NCBI GenBank assembly: GCA_002197995.1
Contig: NGZR01000002.1
Coordinates: forward strand, 2,046,001-2,110,000
Length of the DNA stretch: 64,000 nt
DNA from: Gaeumannomyces sp. JS-464
Lineage: Eukaryota > Ascomycota > Sordariomycetes > Magnaporthales > Magnaporthaceae
Direction: 5' to 3'
Notes under the pieces: generated by a model
Database searches by the model: none
What the model was told of the DNA's origin: nothing
Seen by the model: only the letters and a program-made list of their open reading frames with translations
Shown: one piece after another, positions 36,401 through 47,900 of the stretch
How positions within the stretch are numbered: the first letter of the stretch is position 1
Layout of the letters: each line of letters starts with the position of its first letter
Program-made: the position numbers and the translations under genes

Positions 36401-39400
36401 AACCTGCACACCGTCGGATGTTATCCTTGAGGGGGTTCGTCGAGGTGTGAATCAGCAGTAGAAATCCGCCGGGCTTCATCAGATGTCGGACCACCTTGAG
36501 TACAACAGCCGCTTGGCCTGGCTCCATGACAGAAGTGGACAGGACGACCATGTCGTAGGCTGGGCCATTATCGTCGGTCTTGGTCTTGTCGCTGAGGAGA
36601 TCGTTGTCCGTAACAATCTTCTCCCGAACGTTCTGCGGCATTTTGCGAAGGACGCGACGGTCGAAGCGCTCATCGGCACCGACTGTAGTGAAGCTAAGGA
36701 AAGACGAGCCCAGGCCGGCAAGAATATGCTCTCCAAGGTCTAGGTCTGGATCTGTGACTCCGAGGACATGCATGCGCGGGTAGCGGTGGGCGATCTGGCA
36801 CGCCACCACCTCGATGTGTTTCTGGAAGCGAAGCAGGGTCTGCGCCTCCATCGTCACGCCCGGGATCATGGCAGCGAGGATCGACGAGGGCAGGTTTGCC
36901 GCCAGCGATCTCAGCAGCTCCAGGGCGGCCGGGTATCGCGACAACTCGATGAACTCGCGGAGCGACTCGTGCGTCTCGTGCGGCCATGCGCTGTTACCGC
37001 GGCCTTCAGTGACGAACGGCGGCGGCTCGAAGGATGCCATCGTAGAAGCGTTGCTACGGCTGCTGAACACAGACGCCCGCCTCAGCTGCTGCGAGCCCTT
37101 GGCCTTGTAGAAGGACGTGACGCGCTCGAAGCTCTCCTCGAGTACCCGTTGCTCCTCCTCAGCATCGTCTTGGTCGAAGGCCTTGATGCCGACAATCTCA
37201 TCTTCGGGGTCGACTTGCATGACCGTGTGCAGGTAGAGCTCGTAGTCGTCCTCGGGCTTGGTGGCAGCGAAGGAGGAAACCACCATGCTCTCTATCTGGA
37301 CCTCCATCTGGCCCTTGCTGTTGTAGATGGCCATGTCGCCCGCGATAGTCGCGGCTCCCTGCTTGGAGATGGGTCGGAAGTCGGTCAGGAGCGCATCCAC
37401 TCTGGTCTTCTGGTCCGGCTCATCCTCCTTTCTGTCGCAGATGGCCATGTTGAATCGGATCTTGGAGATGCTCCGCGGCAGGAATGGCGTCCACAGCGCC
37501 CGGTCGCCAGGCGACGAGAAGGCCGAGAAGCACGCCTGGAAGCATGTGTCCAGCATCGCCGGGCTGACTTTGAGTGTGGTTGTATCCTCCGGGTGAGTCT
37601 TGGGCAGTGTCGTGGAGGCAAAGTTGAAGCGGCGCTCAATGGCCTCAATTCCTCGGAAGGGTCCCGTGTATCCGAGGTCGAGTTCCGCCATCATCTTGTA
37701 GAAGCCGTCTGGGCTGACGGTCATTGTCTCGGGATGCAGAGATGGTCTGTGCGGCAGCACATCTGCGGATGGTATTCCAAGCTCTATGCGCATAGAGCCG
37801 GAGAAGTTCTGGCGCATTGGCGTGGTGCCGTCTGCGTAGGCAGACGAGACGGTGAACTTTGCCTCAATATCTTGGGGGTTACGAGAGCGGGAGTCCTTGG
37901 GAGGTGGGACGACGCTTAGCGTGAATAGCACCTCCACTCCGTATGTTCCGGGTTCGATGGTGATGCCGCTGACGAACTCGACGTCGCGAAGCTCAACCAA
38001 AGCCGCGGGCCGGCCGTGGAGAAGGGCTCGAGCGGCGTCGAGTGCCATGACGCAGTATGCCGAGGCAGGGAGGAGCGCTTGGCCCTGGAACTTGTGATGC
38101 TCGATCCACGGGATCGTCTCGAGTTTCAGAATGTTTCTCCACCTCATCTCGAACTCGCTGTCGTCTCTAGTGCGGACTCCAAGGAGCTCGTGCGGTGCGT
38201 GGGCTCGGTAGCTGTACTGGTGAGATATCCTCGACTCTCTGTAGTGAATCTGGGAGTGGTCCCACGGGTAGGTGGGCAGCTCATCAGGCTTTACATCTTC
38301 GGAGGACTCCGAGCAGGTGATGGCTGCGCCGACACCAGTGGCAGAAGATCCAAACATAGCCCAGAGAGAGCCGAGGAAGTCAGAAAAGGCTGTAGAGTCG
38401 CCCTTCTTGCGGTCGAGGACGCCTAGGTAGGGGATCTTGCTTCCTGTAATAGCCTCGATAGTCTGGCTCGCGGGTCCCTTGAGCTGCGGGTGCGGACCAA
38501 CCTCGATGGCGAGGTCGAAAGGGCCAGCCTCGGCAGAAGCCTTCTCTAACGCCTCTCGGAAGAGCACTGGCTTCGTCATGTTGTCCACCCAGTACGTAGC
38601 TTGGATCTCTGCAGCGTTGAAGGCACCTGAATCTCCATGCACGGAGGAGAACCACTGCGTCTCGCCACCTGCGATCTTGGGAGTCTGCGTGATGTCACAC
38701 GCCAGCAGTGCATCGTTGTACTTGAGGGCAGGCCGCGCCATGTGGTGCGAGTGATAGGCAGTGTCGACGGCGAGAACGCGAGCGAACTTCCCCTGTGTCT
38801 CCAGCTCCGTCTGGACCTCGTTGACAGCGTCAAAGTCGCCCGAGAGCGTGACACTAGAAGGCGAGTTGCTCGCAGCAAGGACGACACGTCCCACATACTT
38901 CTCTTGGATGCACAATTTTGCCGCCTCGGTCCTGGAGAGACCGACGGCGGCCATGCCACCGCTCTGCTTGCACGTCGTCGCTTCGTCCTCTGCCGCACCA
39001 TCTGGATTTCCTGAGCCAGCCAGGCTCGCGAACTTGCCCCGGTAATAGGCGATCAAGATGGCCGACTTGGCGTCGATGTAGCCCGCCGCGTACGCCGCTC
39101 CGATCTCGCCGGACGAGTGGCCAACGACGGCGTGGAATGACACACCGAGGCTCGAGAGGAGATCAACCATGGCGACCTGGAGAGCAGTGCAGAGAGGTTG
39201 CGAGATGGCAGCAATGTTGATGCGGGAGACTTGAGGCTCCGCAAGAATCTCGTGTTCCAGCGTCCAATCCGGAGGGTCTGGGCACGAGCGAAGCACAGCG
39301 TCTAGCTCCGAGATGGAGCGCCTGTATCCCTCGCAGTTCAGGAGCAGGTCCCTCGACTTGTGGCCCACTGCGCGCCCTGACCAGTAAAGACTCCCAGGAT

Positions 39401-41162
39401 CTTGAGCTTGCCGGACTGTGGCTGCTGAACAGCTGTTCTCGAACCGAGCCGGGGATTCTTGAGGTCGATGCGCCCTGAAGTAGCTGGTCAAGCTTCTCAA
39501 TTACATCCGTGACGGTGTCGGCCAACGCCTGAATGGGAAAGGGTTCTGCTTGGCGTAGAGACGGCGGAGCAGCCTTGAGAATGGCTTGGGAGATGCGAAA
39601 ACATCGGCCTTTTCAGCGAGGAAGTCCCGGTACTTTCCCGCCATCAAGTACAGTGAGTGCTGCGAGTTGGCTGACAGCACCAGAGGCAGCGGGAACTTAG
39701 CTGGCTGTCGCTTCTGTGGGACCGTTGGAGGGATAGATCCTGCTCCAGCCGGACTAAAGGAGGCACCAACAGGGTCGTGGATGCTGGGTGTGTACTGCTC
39801 AAGAATGGCATGCGAGTTGGTGCCTCCAAAGCCGAACGAGTTGACACTCGCCCGGAGGGGGTGGCCCTGCTTTGCACCTGGCCACGGAGTAGCAGAGACA
39901 GGGATCTCGAGGTTGTCATAGAAAGGCTTGACACTAGGGTTGAGCGTCTTCAGGTGGAGGTTTGGGGGAACCGTCTCGTGCTTCATCGCCTGGATGACTT
40001 TGAGGACTCCAGCCAGGCCGGCGGCACCCTCCGTGTGGCCGATGATCGTCTTGACCGAGCCCACAAGGAGATTTCTTTTGGCCGCCGTCTCGTCCGTCTG
40101 ATCTTGGGGCATCTGGGCCGAACTGCCCTCGCCGACGTTCTTCTCTCCAACTCCAAAGAAAGCCTCGGCAACGGCAGCAGCTTCACGCGGGTCGCCTGCG
40201 TGCGTTCCGGTGCCGTGCGCCTCAAAGTACTGGCAGCGATGGGCTTCGCTTCTTGGGTCGAGCCCTGCGCGCGCGTACGTGTCCCTGATCAGCGCTGCTT
40301 GCGCGACCGGGTTCGGCATTGTGATGCCCTTGGTGCGGCCGTCCGAGTTGACTCCCGTCTCGCGAACTATGGCTTGGATCACGTCACCGTCGGCCAGCGC
40401 ACGGCTGAGCGGCTTGAGCAGCAGGCAGGCCGCGCCCTCGCCCCGCGCGTACCCGTCCGCTCCGGCGTCCCACATCTGGCACCTGCCCGACGGGCTCAGC
40501 ATGTGCAGGCTGGACTCGACGATGAACTGCTCGGGCGCCATCAGTTGGCACGCAGGCCATGGTGCTCTCGCCGCTGCGGAGGCTGAGGATGGCTTGGTGT
40601 AGGGCGACCAGCGAGGCCGAGCACGCTGTGTCGATTGTTCATGGACGGGCCTTGGAAGTCGTAGAAGTAGCTGATGCGGTTGGAGATGATGGAGCGCGCG
40701 TTGCCGGTCGCCAGGTACTGCGAGCCGAGGAGGTCGTCGCGCTGGCAAAGGGTGTCAAAGTCGGCCGTCATGATGCCGGCGAAGACGGACACTTTCTTGC
40801 CTGCGTACTGCTTCAGGTCGTAGCCCGCCGACTCGAGAGACTCGTAGACGACCTCGAGTAGCAGACGCTGCTGGGGGTCGATGGTCTCGGCCTCCTTGGG
40901 TGTGATGGAGAAGAAGGAGGTGTCAAAGACGCGATGGTTTCCCTCTAACCAGTACCCCTTGGTGGAATTTGTGGTGCCATGGTACTCGCCGTTAGGGTGG
41001 TAGAAGCCCTCGATGCTGAAGCGATCCTCGGGGACGGTCTTGATAGATCTTTCGGCTTCTTCAGGAGATCCAGAGCTTCGAGGGCGAGTCCACGCCGCCG
41101 GCGAACCGGCAGCTGCTGCCGACCACGGCCACCGGCTCGTTTGGAGGAAGGCCGTACGACAT
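33450..41162 (-). CDS. Highly reducing type I polyketide synthase
   Basis: Starts at 41162 ([15 protein letters not shown]) and runs to 33450, about 2,570 codons. Domain order seen: ketosynthase (start to about 39.8 kb; Cys loop near 40.62 kb, EAHGTGT near 40.22 kb); acyltransferase (GQGAQ near 39.39 kb, GHSSGE near 39.11 kb); dehydratase ([11 protein letters not shown] near 38.09 kb); a methyltransferase-like region without the SAM-binding glycines (36.4-36.8 kb); a reduced enoylreductase-like region without an NADPH motif (about 34.7-35.6 kb); ketoreductase ([29 protein letters not shown]); and a C-terminal acyl carrier ([12 protein letters not shown]). No thioesterase, condensation or reductase domain follows, so release needs another enzyme. 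The 39.36-41.08 kb part has at least six single-base frame breaks while the downstream 6 kb is open. Product unknown; a partly reduced chain is expected. Confidence 0.93.
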
Positions 41163-43109
41163 TTGGGGCTGAGTCTTTATATACGACGTTGGATGGTGTG
41201 TGGAGGGTATCAAGAAGATGGAGATGGAAGTTATCCTCGAGAGTAGGACGAAAAAAAAGATCAAGATTATCAAGGAGGAGTCAGTCTGCGAGCCGAGCCT
41301 CCAACGAGTTTCCAGAGGATACTGCATGTTGCAGCAGAAGAAGACGCGGTGCAAGGGAGGAGGAGGGCCAAGGTTTTATGCCTGGAAGACGAGAAGAAAA
41401 AAAAAAACTCGCTCAAGCTTTTTCACTGATGTTGCCGGCTGTCGAGGGCAATCATGGAGGCAAGAACGCTTCCATACAAGACCACACGCAGCATGGCGGG
41501 CAGGGGTATGCCGAAGCGTTCCTTCCCTCTACGGGAGGCGTTGAGCTCTCGTTGGGCTTGCTATTGGCTGCCCCTCGGCGTGCCTGGACCAGGGAGGGGA
41601 GTGAATCTTGTCCTCCCTCGCTGGCTGCACAGCTCGCCCATTCACACGAGGGACGAGATATACGTGGATACCCGAGTGTATGCGTGTGCCCGACACGGTA
41701 CATCGAAGAGCACGCGTCACTGCCTCCCCCAAAAGGTTCCTCAAGGGGTGGCCAGAAGCAGCCTCAGCCGCGTGGTGAGGGTGGGTTGAGGGCATGCGTG
41801 GACGCCGCAAGGCGTAATTATCTGTACTCCATCCAGCCAAGAGCCATACCCGGAGCGGGCCGGATATTAATTACGTGCCTACAAAAAAATTCTTGGCTCG
41901 GCTGTCCTTTTTACCTCTTCTTTTTTCCCTCTCTTCTTTATTTCCTTCGCCTCAAAGCGTGGGCAGTGGGGTGGCAGCTGTGGACTGCGGGTTCGGGATC
42001 GGAATTCCGATGCCGCACTGTAGGGCGTACCCAGCAGAACGGTGCAGCCAGATGGTGCCAGGGTCCGCTGCTGCAGGGTGGGTGGTCGCCTACGCATGTA
42101 TGTGCCTACCCATATGCGAGTGTGAGTGCATATGTGGTTGATAAGGATCTAGAAGGCGGCCAGGAACAAGGCGGGCATTGGACGGCCTCAGTAGCCTATC
42201 ATCGAACGCCATGAACCGCGATCTCCATCCAATAATTATTTTGTTTCGCGGTCCTTTTGTGCTCATCAAGTACCAGGCCAAGGCAAACCCCCCACATATC
42301 TCCCGCCCCCAGAGGAAGCCAAGGTGAGACCTAGACCTGCTCGTCGACGCGCTGGCTCGTGCGGAGCAGATAATAACAGCCAGATGGTGGTGAATGTAGG
42401 CTTGCTGGTGGTCCAGACTGGAATCCAGAGCGTCATCTTTGTAATATCAAACCAGCCCCTCCACGGCGGATTCCTCGCTTCCTGCTAGCAATCAAATTCA
42501 TACCGCGAGCAAAAACCCCCCTTCCGCGGCAGTTCCTGGACACTGGCTCTGGTAAGGGAGGAACAGACACGGCTCGCTTGGTCCCGCTTATGGGATCGGA
42601 TCCTCTCTGATCTTAAGACATGGTCTGACGGACCAACCCGTCGCACACAACCCCGCGTGCATCGCTGAGCGTCCTTTGTACATCTGATCTATGATGATGC
42701 GCTCTCGGTCAACTACAGACGCTGTGTTGTTGTTCCCTTCCCATTTTCTCACGGCCCCTTTCTCACCAAGACGGTACAGACGACGTCGCGTTCAAGGGGT
42801 GTTTTCAGTTTGAAACATCCCCGAGAGCACAATCACCACCAGGCCCCTTTTCTGTGCCATTCAAGAGGCTGGGTAGATACTACGGGGATTAAAGCCGGTT
42901 TCTATGAGAGACGAGCTTGTGGCCCGTGCTTGTTTTCTCGTTTATTCTTGCAGTGAGATTCGGGTGTGATAGGCCCGACGCTGTGTAATATTTAAGTGGC
43001 CGCCTAAATTACCTAATTATGAGCGATGCGGACATTTCAAGTCACTTCTTCTTAGCATAGCGGCCAAGCGCCGCTGCCGCTGCTGTTATTGAACTCCCCT
43101 ATGTTTTGG
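41163..43109. other. Intergenic region between polyketide synthase and Zn2Cys6 factor
   Basis: About 1.9 kb with no supported gene. It holds the synthase promoter and the 3' end of the regulator. A C/T-rich leader lies just upstream of the synthase start, on the minus strand (about 41170-41290). Confidence 0.5.
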
Positions 43110-44751
43110 TCAGCTGCGCTCGAGTCTGGCCTTTATCGCTCCGAGACCCTGGCGGATCCTCGCTTCTTGCGCCTTAACCTCGAACACGGCGCTTCGAATG
43201 GCGGCGGCGAAGGAAATAGAGGCGTCGCCGAGGCTAGCAGTCACACTGGCGTCACCTGCCATTGTGTTGCGAGCAGGAGGTGACTGCGTCCAAGCCCTCA
43301 CCGGGCACGACGCTATCAGGTCTGAACTGAGCGCATCCATCTCTGCCCGCAGCCCGCCCAGAAACTCCTCCGCCACCCTGACAGTGACTGTCATCTGCAG
43401 CATGGGGAGGGTGCGACGGGGTAGATACCGCCCAAGGAGACATCCGGCAGCGTGCAGAGCTTGAAAGTCTCTAGCTGGCCGCCACTGCGGCTAGATAAGG
43501 ATATCTCTTCGTCAACCAGCTGAAAAACTCGGTGATAGAGATCAATCAGCCGCACGTAGGTCGACAGGGCAAGGAGCACCGACCCCGAATCTGCTGAGGC
43601 TGCATGCGTGGCCGGGCAGAAGTCTGTTCTGGCCTCCCCGGGCCACCAGGGAGCACCAGTAAACGCCGCCTGGTCCGGTGGGGGTGGCGAGGGCGGCGAA
43701 GAGTCGCCAGCTGAAATGCCTCCGTGAGAGGCCGGCGATGTGCCGAGGCCTGTGCTCGCCGCAGGTACCCTAAGAGCCTCAAGTAGTCTCCGCGACAGGC
43801 CGAACATCTGATCTAACGGAAAGGGACGGTGCTGATCGGGGCCAGCTTTGTGTTCGTCATGAAAGGTGTAGCTGTATGCGCCGAAGCTACCCTCTAATGG
43901 GGCGCGTTGTGGAACCCGCAAGGCAAGCTCCCATGTTTCTTTGTTCAGGTCGGACATCAGGCCCAGCCAGGCACTGTGGTGGGCCACGTGTCTGGGGCTG
44001 ATAGAATCTGGAATAGCTCGTCGTTGCGGTGATAGCGGTCCGCCATGGTCTAGAACCTCGAGGGGCCCCGGCGAGGATAGTGTTTGGGGCTGGAGAGAAC
44101 CTTGGCTTCGATGCTGGTTTGTGCTTGTTGGTGGCGCTTGGGTGGATGTGGGAAGGTGGGTTGACAGTCTGTCGGCTGGTGGAAAGGATAGTTGATGCTA
44201 GCGGAGTCGTAACCCTGACGAGAGTACTCGCTAGCGGCGCGGGCCATGTGTTCGATAGAGGCCGAAGGGTGGATGTGGTTGCCTTCGCGGGGGCTGCTTG
44301 ACGAAAAGAGGGGGTCAAGCCGGGTGTCGATGCCGAAGGCAAACCCTACCATGCTCAGGGTGGTGTCATCTTCCGCCGTGCCGGGACCTATGCCGACAAG
44401 GTGGGGTTGGCTTGTGTTGCGCGCGTCGCCGAGGTTGTCTATTGTCATACAGGGTTCCGCAGGCATGAGGCCAGGAGACGTGACTGGGGCAGAACTGGTT
44501 GTGAGCATTTCCTCGCCGAAAGAAGCTAAGACAAGGCCCCTGACAAATCATGCCGATGGGTATTGAATAACAAGCTATGCCTTCTTGGAAAGCTGGCTTA
44601 CCAGTTGCGCTCGCCCGCCTTGCCAGGCTAGTCAATATGCCAGACTGCTGTCTGCTTGTGTTGTGCGCATTGTCCGCCATCAGGTCATGTGGTTGCCTGC
44701 CTAGGTACTCAGGATGGTGCTGTGGCTGCTGTATCTTGTGTCTTGGTTGCG

Positions 44752-44783
<32 letters not shown>

Positions 44784-44947
44784 TGTTTCCGATACCGAAG
44801 CGAAGGGCTGGACTTGCATTCGGTCTTGAGGCGGATACACCTCTCGCAGGGCTCGTCCCCGATGCGCCTGCAGCTGAGCTTCTGGGCATGGCATCGGTTA
44901 CACGCTTTGCGAATCGGAGTCCCCGTCGGTGTTGTCACCGGTTCCAT
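43110..44947 (-). CDS. Zn2Cys6 transcription factor, probable polyketide cluster regulator
   Basis: Seen: starting at 44947, the DNA-binding cluster CNRCHAQKLSCRRIGDEPC (continuing ERCIRLKTEC), then about ten consecutive glutamines encoded by a CAG repeat. A 76-nt intron (donor GTAAGC at 44601, acceptor ending 44526) follows. Exon 2 opens with SFGEEMLTT. The remainder is a low-complexity Ser/Pro-rich region and a helical C-terminus (VLLALSTYVRLIDLYHRVFQLV; then VRVAEEFLGGLRAEMDAL), the layout of pathway-specific regulators near fungal polyketide synthases. The frame must change near 44040 and again near 43400, so indels or a missed intron are present. It shares a strand with the synthase, whose start is about 1.9 kb beyond this gene's stop. 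Inferred nuclear regulator of the synthase. Confidence 0.8.
44759..44787 (-). repeat. CAG trinucleotide repeat (polyglutamine)
   Basis: An uninterrupted CTG run on the plus strand, read as CAG on the coding strand, encodes most of the ten-glutamine tract directly after the zinc cluster. Confidence 0.9.
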
Positions 44948-47900
44948 AGTCGTCTCGTTCGGCGCTGAGACCTCCGAGCGACTGCCATGCGGGATGGGGG
45001 TGGGGCGACAGGTCGAGGTAGCAAGCAGCGAGTGAAGCAGGTCGAGAACTGTCGAGCAGCGACGAGATTCAGAACCGAAGGAGAGAGACCGAAGAATTGC
45101 GAGTCTCGGTGGATGTTTCGTCCACGCCACCCATCTTTAAACCGCCGGTGTACCACCTGGCATGCGTTATTCCTTGATCTGGTATCACGATGAGGGTGTG
45201 GGTCGTGGCAGCGGAAGCCGATCATTGCAGACGCTGGATGCCAGGGGAGGGCGTGAGGGCGCCGAAGATATCCAGCCTTGCAGGGGTGTTTGGACAAGGG
45301 GTATGCCAGGACGCGCTGCGCAGCGAGGAGGCCAATGAGGGGACGGAGACGCAAAATGGGCAAGGAGGAGGCTCGGGACACGGTGTGATAGCACAACATG
45401 CTCTCCGTTCATGCTGAGCCGTCAGCGGTGAGGAAGAGGGACGAGCACGGGAGGCGAGAGACCTGGCCTATCCTGCGTCATCAGGACCGCACAGGGGAGG
45501 CGCTGCATATGCGCTACAACAGTATCTGGGCCACTCTCCCGGGTCCTGTGTTTCCGCGCGCTCGATACTGGATGCACTTGCTCTTCCACCCCCAGCGCAA
45601 TGGGTGTGGCATGGGACGCGCATGGAATGTGCGTGCTACCCGCCTGGCAGCGTCGCACTAGCGGTAGAGGGGGTGTCGACTGGCAGGCCAGGTGCGCTTG
45701 TGGCCCGCTGCCATGCGGGTCCGCCGAGTACGGAGCAAAAAAGAGATGATGGCTGTTGGGGTTGATCATGCCACCTCCCGTGGACGGGAGCTGACTCGAT
45801 CTCGGGGAGCTGGGGCTCTCGTATGTGTGTGTGTCCCGTTCTTGGTTCCTGTAGGCTGCGGGCAAAGTTCCACGGGTGCCAGCCGGCACCCCTTGGCCAG
45901 ACAGGCAGTTGTACCTCCGCAGCAGCCTAGAACACAGAACCAACATTTCAGCCACTCGCACCACACCGAGCTCATGACCCCGGCCGCCGGAGTTCTGCGA
46001 GAGAACGGAAATGCTCTCGGCCCCAGACCCAGAGAGCCAAAGAAGATTAGGGGAAGCGGATGACGGGCTGTTTCGCGCAGGTGTCAGATTGGAGCCATGA
46101 CAGATCCACCACTCAATATCTTTACTCTTGCCGGTTGCCAATCAGGCTCTTGAGGGGGAAGGAAAGCCAGGCCGGGAGCGGGGGGCCCAGCCCGACGGCG
46201 GCGCCTTGCGGTGGGCCGTTGCTTGCATTTTGGGACCGGCCATGCTCGAGGAGGGTGTGTCTGTCTGGTGGGAATGGGACCCTGCGCATGACGCCCACGG
46301 ACTCCCGTGGCCAGCCGGGAAGAAGACCAGACCATTGGGATGGCGGAGCAGATGAGGGGGCGAGCCCTACCCGTAGACTCGTCGCGATGGGGGTGGGAGT
46401 TTGGGAAGGCTGACCGGCGTGTGGCGCATCATGTAGCTAGAGAATGCTGATGTCGACGGAAATAGCCTCCCCGCGAGCCCGAGGGGGTGGGATTCGCTAT
46501 CACAAGTGTTGCTCTGGCCGGCGCTCGCAGCCAACGAGGGCCCAGGACGGGTCCAAGGCAGGGTTCAGCGAAGCGGGCCGGGCGTCCCCAACCTCGAGGC
46601 CATGATGGAAACAGCACTAGAAAGCTGGAGAGGTCGGCATGGTGTGTCGGGCGAGCATGCGTGATTCGCCAGTCGGACAGGTTGCCTGCTCGGATCCGGT
46701 ATGGGCGACGTGGAGAGGAGATGCCGAGAAGAAAACCAACGCCAAGAAAAAAAGAAAGGTTGAGCAGCAGAAGCCCGGGCAAGCTCCCGAAACGGCAAGG
46801 TGTCGTCACCGTGCTAGACCAGGATCGCCCGGCTCCACACCTCTCGCTCCCCAAGCGGACGGGCCTCCACCCTGGGCTGTGCTTTCCTGGGATGACAGAT
46901 GCGGAAGGGCTGCTGTTGACTTTTGCGATCGTTGTCGCCGAGCGAGCAGCACCTGGGCTCATCATTGGCCCGACAGGAATATTTGGGACATCCACGTAGA
47001 GAGATGGGGGCAGTCCAGCCGTACCAGGGCCTTGCGGACAATTATCGCCGTCCACCGCGCCATCGCACCCCGAGTTGGAAGCAACATACGTAGTAAGCTC
47101 CCTCCCTCCATGTTGGGAGCTAGGAAGCAGAAGGATGAGCGCCAGTGCTGCAACTGTCACTAGCGTCGGTGACGACTTGCCCTAGACGGGTGCCAGACGC
47201 GCGCAGGAGCACCATACTAAGCGTTCATCCATCCTTACAAGTCAACATGCAAGCCTATCCGGCCGGCCAGCGGGGCCCCTGCAAGGTTTCCCTAGGCGAG
47301 AGGCCAGCTGGGACGGAACGGCAGCATGCTCAAGTGCGTGTTGTGCCAAGCGTGGAGGGCACGCAATTTTTGCCCGGGGGTCGACAGCGGCCCGCACTTT
47401 ACTGGCCGCGTCTGAAACCGGCCGGCCCAGGACGTTCTGCCCTGCCCGTCATAGACGTGGGAAAGGTATCATTGTCCATGGCACTATTGACTCGGCCGAG
47501 CGTCAATGAAATTTTGTTGCTATCAAATTGTTTACCTCGCTGAGGGAGCCCGTCCAGCCACAGCCAGCTGAATTTGCTAGGTCGCCAGAGCCGTGGAGGA
47601 CCTGCTACGAGAATACCCGGGCGCTGTCTGTCAGAATCTGGCAGCCAGCCCGGTCCAGGTGGGTGTCCTGTCAGAAACAAACCCCGTGCAGGTGCGACAG
47701 GGAAAATAAGAAATAAAATAAAATTAAAAAGTGCAGTGGTGTGGGTGTCGCCGATATTGGGTGGGCAACAAGGACACTCGCCAGCCCCGGAGGCTGCCAC
47801 CACCTTCTTTACCAATCCGGCTTCCCGCAGTCACAAATCTCCAGGTACCGTCACTGCCTGCCGGGCTTGTGTATCCATCAGTTGCTGACGGCTGCGAGGC

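Noticed and set aside
36768..37919. 383-residue plus-strand frame opposite the polyketide synthase
   Set aside because: Antisense shadow of the dehydratase and methyltransferase-like region.
41163..41185. TATATAA on the minus strand about 15 bases before the synthase ATG
   Set aside because: Too close to the ATG to act as its TATA box; the upstream C/T-rich leader suggests transcription starts further away.
46429..47160. 243-residue minus-strand frame beginning like a signal peptide
   Set aside because: After the first 15 residues it is low-complexity with no family resemblance, and other frames of similar length overlap it on both strands, as expected by chance at high GC.
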